Part shown: in pieces, positions 59,287 to 64,000 of the stretch
Layout: each line of letters opens with the position of its first letter
Numbering within the stretch: position 1 is the stretch's first letter
Assembly: GCF_022751215.1 (NCBI RefSeq)
Contig: NZ_JAICDG010000003.1
Coordinates: 310,001-374,000 of the forward strand
Length of the DNA stretch: 64,000 nt
Direction: 5' to 3'
Origin: Actinomadura terrae
GTDB lineage: Bacteria > Actinomycetota > Actinomycetes > Streptosporangiales > Streptosporangiaceae
Notes under the pieces: model-generated
The model's database searches: none
Told to the model about the DNA's origin: nothing
What the model saw: the letters and a program-made list of their open reading frames with translations, nothing else
Position numbers and translations under genes: made by a program

Positions 59287-59886
59287 CGGCCGCCCCACCA
59301 CCCCCGACGCCGTGTAGGGCGCCATCCCCGCCGTGAGCAGATGCCGCCGGTCGCCGGACAGGTGGTCGCCGTCCTCGTACCCGTCCCGGACGAGCTCAGG
59401 GTGGGCGTGCAGGAGGATCGACGTCTCCAGCTCCCCGGCGTGCATGTCGCTGTCGGCGGAGGTTTCGAGCCCGGCCGCCCGGCGGGCCTCCTCCCAGTCG
59501 TCCAGGACGGGGAAGAGCGCCATGTCCCCTCCCGCCTCCTGGACGACGTTCCCCAGCACGTAGTTGCCCCCGTGCCCGTTCACCAGCACCAGCTTCGGCA
59601 CCCCGGCCCTACGCAGCGACCCGGCCACGTCCCGCACGATCGAGGTCAGCGTCACCGCCGACACGCTCACCGTCCCCGGCCACCCCGCGTGCTCCTGCGA
59701 GCACGAGATCGTCACCGGCGGCAGCGTCCGCACCGAGTGGGACCGCGCGATCTCCGCCGCGACCACGCAGGCGATCACCGTGTCCGTCGCCAGCGGCAGG
59801 TACGGCCCGTGCTGCTCGTGGCTCCCGACCGGCAGCAGCGCCACGGAGGCCGCGGGCTCCTCGCCACTGGTGTGCAACGGAATCAT
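59200..59886 (-). CDS. creatininase-family amidohydrolase
   Basis: A 228-residue protein from ATG 59886. The metal-site segments are complete: LPVGSHEQHGPYLPLATDT, CSQEHAGWPGTVS, LVNGHGGN, DMHAGELETS. The family includes ArfB, the archaeal deformylase that removes the formyl group from the formamidopyrimidine made by GCH III, and the mycofactocin peptidase MftE. In this neighbourhood the deformylase role is the attractive reading, but it is inferred. Downstream partner of the PAP2 gene, convergent with the main operon. Confidence 0.93.
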   Translation of the reverse strand: MIPLHTSGEEPAASVALLPVGSHEQHGPYLPLATDTVIACVVAAEIARSHSVRTLPPVTISCSQEHAGWPGTVSVSAVTLTSIVRDVAGSLRRAGVPKLVLVNGHGGNYVLGNVVQEAGGDMALFPVLDDWEEARRAAGLETSADSDMHAGELETSILLHAHPELVRDGYEDGDHLSGDRRHLLTAGMAPYTASGVVGRPSLASARKGRDVLASLVGSFGRCLAVLEQ

Positions 59887-60586
59887 GCAGCCATTTCACC
59901 ACGAGCATCGCCCCGCCCAGCAGCAGCGCGACGACCAGGCCGTCCGTCCAGTAGTGGTTGGCGGTGACCACGACCACGAACACCGTGACCGGCGCGTGCA
60001 GCGCCACCACCCACCGCCACCTGCTGCTCGACACCCGCACCACCGTGACCGCCACCAGCAGCGCCCACCCGATGTGCAGCGACGGCATCGCCGCGTACTG
60101 GTTGGCGATCCCGTCGGCCGCCGCCGGATACGCCGACGGCCCCACGGTCAGCATCGTGTCCACGGCCCCGACGCCCGCCAGCCTCGGCGGCGCCAGCGGG
60201 AACAGCAGGTGCACAACGAGACCCGCCGTCGTCAACACCACCAGTTCGTTGCGGACCCGGCGGTAGGAATCCCGGTGCCGCGCGTACAGCCACACCAGCA
60301 GCAGCGCCGTCCCGGGGAAATGCACCGACACGTAATAGAGGTTCGCGAGGAACGCCGTGTGGTCCCATTCCAGCGCCCAATGCTGCAACGACACCTCGCT
60401 CGGCAGCCACGACCGCTCGAACCCCCACAACCAGTGGGCGTTGGACAGCGCCTCGCCCGGCCCGTGCTTCACGAGCGTCCGCCCGTACTTGTAGAACGCG
60501 AACAGACCGAGCAGCAGCGCCACCTCCGTCATCAGAGGCCGCGCGGACCGCAACGTCCGCCCCCCGCGAATCACACCGTCAGCCAT
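59609..60586 (-). CDS. PAP2-superfamily membrane phosphatase, probably frameshifted at its end
   Basis: The start is ATG 60586 after GGAGGACGGC. About six helices and the PAP2/AUR1-type residues AYPAAADGIANQYAAMPSLHIGWALLV and VTANHYWTDGLVVALLLGG are intact. The frame then reads through about 278 bases of the creatininase gene in a different frame to 59609, giving an implausible Ala/Arg-rich tail of about 92 residues. In the adjacent frame a TGA at 59883-59885 would end the protein with an ATGA overlap onto the creatininase start, the pattern used throughout this genome. It would dephosphorylate a lipid pyrophosphate or transfer a phospho-head group. Confidence 0.8.
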   Translation of the reverse strand: MADGVIRGGRTLRSARPLMTEVALLLGLFAFYKYGRTLVKHGPGEALSNAHWLWGFERSWLPSEVSLQHWALEWDHTAFLANLYYVSVHFPGTALLLVWLYARHRDSYRRVRNELVVLTTAGLVVHLLFPLAPPRLAGVGAVDTMLTVGPSAYPAAADGIANQYAAMPSLHIGWALLVAVTVVRVSSSRWRWVVALHAPVTVFVVVVTANHYWTDGLVVALLLGGAMLVVKWLHDSVAHQWRGARGLRGAAAGREPRAARAVPAAGDGHGDRLRGRGGDRAVPLGADAAAGDDLVLAGARGVAGDGERVGGDADLDRAGRGRVAA

Positions 60587-60797
60587 GCCGTCCTCCGTGC
60601 CGGGTTCCTTCACCACAACAACCCTGTCGCCCGGAGGACTCCCGGACATTGGGCCCAACCACCCATTCCCGGAAGCCAACCCCCCTGCCCGGGGGTGGGG
60701 CTAACCCCACCCCGCCCTCCCCACCTCGAAGAACACGAACCACCACCACAAACCCACCCTCGCGGGCAACGCCGAAAGTGCGACGTTCTCCGGCCCG

Positions 60798-61202
60798 TCA
60801 GTCCCCCGGAAGAAGGTCGGGCAGAAGCCGCTCGAAGAACTCCCGGTCACCGTCGAAAATGGGCTCCATGCGCAGGAACTCGTCCGGCGTGACCCAGCGG
60901 ACGTCGCTCACCTCGCCGGGGTCCATGACCACCTCACCCGTCCCGGCATCGGCGACCCACCAGTGCAGCCGGAACCGCCCGTCGTCGGTCTCCGACTCCC
61001 ACACCTTCGCCAGCGGCGAGACGCGCAGCCCCACCTCCTCGTGCACCTCGCGCGCCACCGCGTCCGCCTGACTCTCCCCGGCCTCCACCTTGCCGCTGAG
61101 CGGAGCCCAGTACCCCGACCTCTGAGCCTCCGGCCCCCGCCGGATGACCAGCACCCGATCCCCCCGCCGCAAAACCGCCACAACCGCCTGCGCCTGCCCC
61201 AC
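60798..61202 (-). CDS. Nudix hydrolase
   Basis: The start is GTG 61202, with GGGAGG five bases upstream (134 residues); the frame opens at 61259. The Nudix box GKVEAGESQADAVAREVHEEVGL is complete. It begins QAVVAVLRRGDRVLVIRRGPEAQRSGYWAPLSG. It would hydrolyse a nucleoside diphosphate linked to another group, in the cytoplasm. The substrate is unknown. A 200-base gap separates it from the PAP2 gene. Confidence 0.9.
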   Translation of the reverse strand: MGQAQAVVAVLRRGDRVLVIRRGPEAQRSGYWAPLSGKVEAGESQADAVAREVHEEVGLRVSPLAKVWESETDDGRFRLHWWVADAGTGEVVMDPGEVSDVRWVTPDEFLRMEPIFDGDREFFERLLPDLLPGD

Positions 61203-61280
61203 CAAAACCTCCCTGACCACCCGTCCCCCCAGTCGACCACAACAGAAACTGCGCCGCACAGCCGGGCACCGGCGCCCCGC

Positions 61281-61985
61281 CTACTTGCGCCGCAGCACCC
61301 ACCGGACGAAGGGCACCAAGACCAGGGCTCCGGTAACGGCGCCGGCGACAAGCGGCCAACTCCGCTGACGGGCCTGCGGCGGTTCGGGCGGGGGAGCAGG
61401 GGCCTGCTGGAATTCCTCGTCCAGAATCTGGTGAAAACGGCGCGCCCGCTTGTTCTCCGACGTGCTCATGCGGACCTCGCGGGCCTCCTGCCAGAAGGCG
61501 CGTCCGGGACGTCCGCTGAACATCTCACGGGAGATGGCGCGCAAACGCTTCTCGTTGAGCGCCCCGGTCTGGAACGAGGTCTGCCACTCGGAGACGATCA
61601 TGTTGATGTACATGAGCTGCCGGCGGGCCTTGCGGTTCTCGCCTTCGGGCACCGGCCCCCAGGCCTCGTCGAGGTCCGGGTCGTCCATGGCCATCTTCAG
61701 CAATTCGGCGATCGCGGCGCGGCGGGCCTCCTCGCGGGCGATCCTCGTGTCGTGAGCCTGGAGGACGAGCGTCGCGACGATGCCGATCAGGGCGATGACG
61801 GCCAGCAGCGCGGACGCGGCGCCATAGGTCTGGCCGATGAAGCTCAACCGCTCCCAACTCGCCGCCGACCCGTCGAACGCGCGCAGCGCCCACGGTGACG
61901 CGCCGATCAGCCCGACGACGAGTAAGACGCCGAACGAAACGCTGACCACCTTCGCCGTACGGCGGATCGGACGGGCTGAGGGCAT
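61281..61985 (-). CDS. DUF6082 membrane protein
   Basis: A 234-residue protein from ATG 61985. Two N-terminal helices (about residues 12-32 and 57-77) precede a cytoplasmic region with the DUF6082 wording (IAREEARRAAIAELLKMAMDDPDLDEAWG, RRQLMYINMIVSEWQTSFQTGAL, MFSGRPGRAFWQEAREVR). A Pro-rich linker and a third C-terminal helix follow. Common in actinobacteria, often beside regulatory or DUF397/DUF6879 genes. Function unknown. Confidence 0.85.
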   Translation of the reverse strand: MPSARPIRRTAKVVSVSFGVLLVVGLIGASPWALRAFDGSAASWERLSFIGQTYGAASALLAVIALIGIVATLVLQAHDTRIAREEARRAAIAELLKMAMDDPDLDEAWGPVPEGENRKARRQLMYINMIVSEWQTSFQTGALNEKRLRAISREMFSGRPGRAFWQEAREVRMSTSENKRARRFHQILDEEFQQAPAPPPEPPQARQRSWPLVAGAVTGALVLVPFVRWVLRRK

Positions 61986-61997
61986 TCACGGCGGTAT

Positions 61998-62603
61998 TCA
62001 AACGGCGGGTGCCCGGAGAGGGGCGACCTCCCGTCTGAAGAAGTCGTGGAAAGGCTCGCCGCGTTCGTAAAGGGCTCTGATCTCGGTGGCCGCCGCGCTG
62101 ATCACGTCCGGATCGGTGATTCGCCTGGCCCCGCACGGTGTCCAGTCGGGCTCGTACTGCACCTCGTAGAGGACCTCGTTCCCGAAGACGACGACCTCGG
62201 GCAGTCGGGCGCGGGTTTCGAGAGGCGCGACCTGGTCGGCGGTGAGGACGGTCAGGCCGAAGCCTTCGTCGGCGAGAAGCTTCAGCGCGTGCAACTCCCA
62301 CTGGAGGTAGGGGCCGATCGGAAGCTCGGCCACCCGGACGCGCCGGATCTCCAGGCCTTTGGCGGCGTTCTGCCGGGCCTCGGTTCTGACGGCCTCACGG
62401 TCCTTCTCCAGCAGTTCCAGGGCACCGCGCCAGTCGCCCGCCATGAACGCCTGCCAGCTGGTGTCGCGCGGCTCGCGGAAGACCTGGGAGCGTTCGAGCT
62501 TCCAGATCACGCCTCGCAGGTCCTCGGCCTGCCGGGCGAAATCCTTGTGATAGGCGGCGTGGTCGAGTGTGTCGCCGTCCAGCGCCGGGATCTGGTCAAG
62601 CAT
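61998..62603 (-). CDS. DUF6879 family protein
   Basis: A 201-residue protein from ATG 62603. Typical text: WKLERSQVFREPRDTSWQAFMAGDWRGALELLEKDREAV, EIRRVRVAELPIGPYLQWELHALKLLADEGFGLTVL, VVFGNEVLYEVQYEPDWTPCGARRI. The family is restricted to actinobacteria and usually coupled to a XRE-type regulator or, as here, to a small protein. Overlaps the upstream gene by eight bases. Function unknown. Confidence 0.88.
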   Translation of the reverse strand: MLDQIPALDGDTLDHAAYHKDFARQAEDLRGVIWKLERSQVFREPRDTSWQAFMAGDWRGALELLEKDREAVRTEARQNAAKGLEIRRVRVAELPIGPYLQWELHALKLLADEGFGLTVLTADQVAPLETRARLPEVVVFGNEVLYEVQYEPDWTPCGARRITDPDVISAAATEIRALYERGEPFHDFFRREVAPLRAPAV

Positions 62604-62877
62604 CTCGGATGTCCGGTTTCGCCGCCGAGAGCATGCGCCCGGAGATGATCACGAGTCGTTCGTCGGAGCCGATGCTCACGCCGGGTGGGAGCCGGTCGCT
62701 GTACGCGCCGGTGGCGTCGCGGCCGATGACCGCGATGTCTCCGTTGTCCAGTTCCCAGATCTCGGGGCAGTCCTGCGTGGTGCGGCTGTCGCCCACTTCG
62801 GCGGCCGTCTTCCCCAGTCTTCGACGAAAGCCAACCTCATGATCTGCTTCCCATGGCCTGGTCACGATGTCGCTCAC
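62596..62877 (-). CDS. small hypothetical protein coupled to the DUF6879 gene
   Basis: A 93-residue protein from ATG 62877. It contains CPEIWELDNGDIAVIGRDATG and LPPGVSIGSDERLVIISGRMLSAA, a compact beta-rich domain often found next to DUF6879 genes. No catalytic motif is visible. Its end overlaps the DUF6879 start. Confidence 0.75.
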   Translation of the reverse strand: MSDIVTRPWEADHEVGFRRRLGKTAAEVGDSRTTQDCPEIWELDNGDIAVIGRDATGAYSDRLPPGVSIGSDERLVIISGRMLSAAKPDIRDA

Positions 62878-63045
62878 TTTCGATCGCCATCCCTTGGAGA
62901 AATATTCTCATCGGAAGTGCGAGGCGGCAAGCGTTGTCCTAAACGTCCATCATTGTGCTACTTGTGCCGGTGGTGCGTGAATGGCGCGTGTCAGTTGATC
63001 TATTTGCCCTCGGATGCGGCACCTCGGTTTGCGCGGACATGAGAA

Positions 63046-63080
63046 GGCCCCGGCGCGGAGGGGGTGGGGGCGCCGGGGCC
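63046..63080. terminator. hairpin after the DUF899 gene
   Basis: GGCCCCGGCGC (63046-63056) pairs perfectly with GCGCCGGGGCC (63070-63080). It lies just past the DUF899 stop on the minus strand; no uridine tract follows. Confidence 0.55.
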
Positions 63081-63089
63081 TGTGGGGGG

Positions 63090-63815
63090 TTAGTGGCAGG
63101 ACGGGGGGTTGGTGTCTTCGTAGCGGTCGTGGTGGGCGAATTCGTTTATGTATTTTTGGCGGCCCAAGGGGGTGAAGTCCAGGAAATGGTAGGTGCCGAC
63201 GAGGGCCTCGGGGCCGCGGCCGTAGGCGGAGTAGGTGTGGTAGACGGTGTCGCCGTCGCGGAGGAAGACGCTCAGGCCGTGCGCCTCGCCGTTCGCGAAG
63301 CCTGAAAGGCCCTCGCGCTCCAGGGTCTCGGCGTCCTTGTAGTTGTATTCGACGGGGGCGACGGACGGGTCGTTGGAGACGTGGAAGTCGTAGTTGAAGT
63401 CGCTCTTGTTGGAGGAGTACCAGGGGACGGTCCAGCCCATGCGCGCCCGGAAGGACTCGATCTTGGCCAGGGGGGCGCGGGAGACCAGGGCGAGGGACGT
63501 GTTCGCGTTGTGCAGGTGCGCGAGGTGGCCGATGTTGTCGGTCACCAGGGAGCAGCTCTGGCAGCCCGCGTCCCAGTCGGGGTCGAACATGAAGTGGTAG
63601 ACGATCAGCTGGCGGCGGCCCTCGAACAGGTCGAGCAGGCCGGCCGGCCCGGCCGGGCCCTCCAGCTCGTACGCCTTGTCGAGCCGCACCATCGGCAGTT
63701 CGCGGCGCCGCGCGTGGACGGCGTCCTGCGCCCGGGTGGCCTCCTTCTCCCGCGCGAGCAGTTCCTTGCGCGCGGCCAGCCATTCCTCGCGTGACACGAC
63801 CTGCGGCAGTGACAT
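63090..63815 (-). CDS. DUF899 thioredoxin-like protein
   Basis: The start is ATG 63815 with GAGGGAGG upstream (241 residues). Segments LPQVVSREEWLAARKELLAREKEATRA, RRELPMVRLDKAYELEGP, IVYHFMFDPDWDAGCQSCSLVTDNIG and LVSRAPLAKIESFRARMGWTVPWYSS define DUF899. The CxxC is part of a thioredoxin-like fold. Probably a cytoplasmic oxidoreductase; the substrate is unknown. Confidence 0.9.
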   Translation of the reverse strand: MSLPQVVSREEWLAARKELLAREKEATRAQDAVHARRRELPMVRLDKAYELEGPAGPAGLLDLFEGRRQLIVYHFMFDPDWDAGCQSCSLVTDNIGHLAHLHNANTSLALVSRAPLAKIESFRARMGWTVPWYSSNKSDFNYDFHVSNDPSVAPVEYNYKDAETLEREGLSGFANGEAHGLSVFLRDGDTVYHTYSAYGRGPEALVGTYHFLDFTPLGRQKYINEFAHHDRYEDTNPPSCH

Positions 63816-63871
63816 CGGGCCTCCCTCGTCGACCGGTCCTTGCCTAAGTAGACGTGCCGGAGCGGCGAAAC

Positions 63872-64000
63872 TCATCGGCGGCGGAGCGTCCCTGTGGCGG
63901 ACTTTGTGACCCCGTCGGCTTTGTAGTAGGTGGCCTGGGCGCGTCCGTCCGCGCGTGAGCTGATGCGCAGGTCGCCTGCGTCGCAGCTGGACCCTTCGTT
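63872..64000 (-). CDS. C-terminal end of a gene cut by the window edge
   Basis: The last 42 codons of a minus-strand gene (reading CDAGDLRISSRADGRAQATYY at about its middle, ending ATGTLRRR) run in from beyond 64000 and stop at 63872-63874. Codon usage is actinobacterial. Too short to name. Confidence 0.45.
   Translation of the reverse strand, partial: NEGSSCDAGDLRISSRADGRAQATYYKADGVTKSATGTLRRR

Noticed and set aside
1..64000. CRISPR arrays, intact insertion sequences, rRNA genes and riboswitches
   Set aside because: No regularly spaced repeats, transposase motifs with terminal inverted repeats, rRNA segments or recognisable riboswitch cores were found by reading.

Overview
This is a GC-rich (about 72%) actinobacterial chromosome segment. 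The evidence is the strongly G/C-biased third codon positions, the many GTG starts, the ATGA/GTGA start-stop overlaps, the Tat and lipoprotein signals, the families DUF1906, DUF3152, DUF6082 and DUF6879, an AfsR/SARP-type regulator and a bacterial Pnkp/Hen1 pair. The gene mix suggests a filamentous actinomycete, plausibly Thermomonosporaceae/Actinomadura-like, but the genus is inference. No CRISPR array, rRNA operon or intact insertion sequence was seen.

Layout. 1-3.6 kb: a truncated NACHT-type STAND NTPase with a long alpha-helical N-terminus, small membrane proteins, and an XRE repressor behind a nest of palindromes. 3.7-10.2 kb: a DUF11 surface protein, an F420-type oxidoreductase, a DHA2 drug exporter divergent from its TetR repressor with repeated GAAC-N3-GTTY operators, and a DUF3152 membrane-anchored metallopeptidase-like protein. 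10.2-14.2 kb: the hen1-pnkp RNA repair operon. 14.3-21.1 kb: housekeeping and accessory enzymes (phosphotransferase, acyl-CoA ligase, GNAT, DinB, a zinc-ribbon microprotein coupled to a second gene, GyrI-like protein, manA). 21.1-24.4 kb: a lower-GC accessory patch with three hairpin membrane proteins behind a decayed Rhs tip, a Zn-ribbon gene that looks frameshifted, a free-standing sigma region 4 and three clustered tRNAs, one with a non-canonical anticodon loop.

24.4-36.9 kb: an extracellular polymer utilisation island (GH3, an FnIII/lyase-type carbohydrate-binding protein, PhoD, a sugar-binding lipoprotein, a Gfo/Idh/MocA dehydrogenase, a ROK regulator and a 1268-residue GH2 enzyme with an inserted LamG domain). 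36.9-37.5 kb: a two-gene toxin-antitoxin-like cassette. 37.5-41.8 kb: pyruvate (2-oxoacid) dehydrogenase E1alpha-E1beta-E2 divergent from a GntR regulator. 41.8-44.7 kb: a second GntR gene divergent from a ycsG-ycsI-like pair. 44.7-48.2 kb: an AfsR-like regulator and a second DHA2 exporter. 48.2-53.6 kb: hicB with a frameshifted hicA, then a GH13 enzyme with a complete sugar ABC transporter whose binding protein is paralogous to the orphan one at 29-30 kb.

53.8-60.6 kb is the most interesting locus: seven tightly overlapping genes (GTP cyclohydrolase II-like, CDP-alcohol phosphotransferase, MDR dehydrogenase, PTPS/QueD-like protein, GT4 glycosyltransferase, methyltransferase, flippase-like membrane protein) facing a PAP2 phosphatase/creatininase-family pair. 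Key active-site residues of the cyclohydrolase and the PTPS homologue are altered. Together they suggest a purine-to-formamidopyrimidine/pterin-like pathway feeding a glycosylated, lipid-linked product. The end of the window holds a Nudix hydrolase, a DUF6082/DUF6879 trio, a DUF899 protein and a gene tail cut by the edge.
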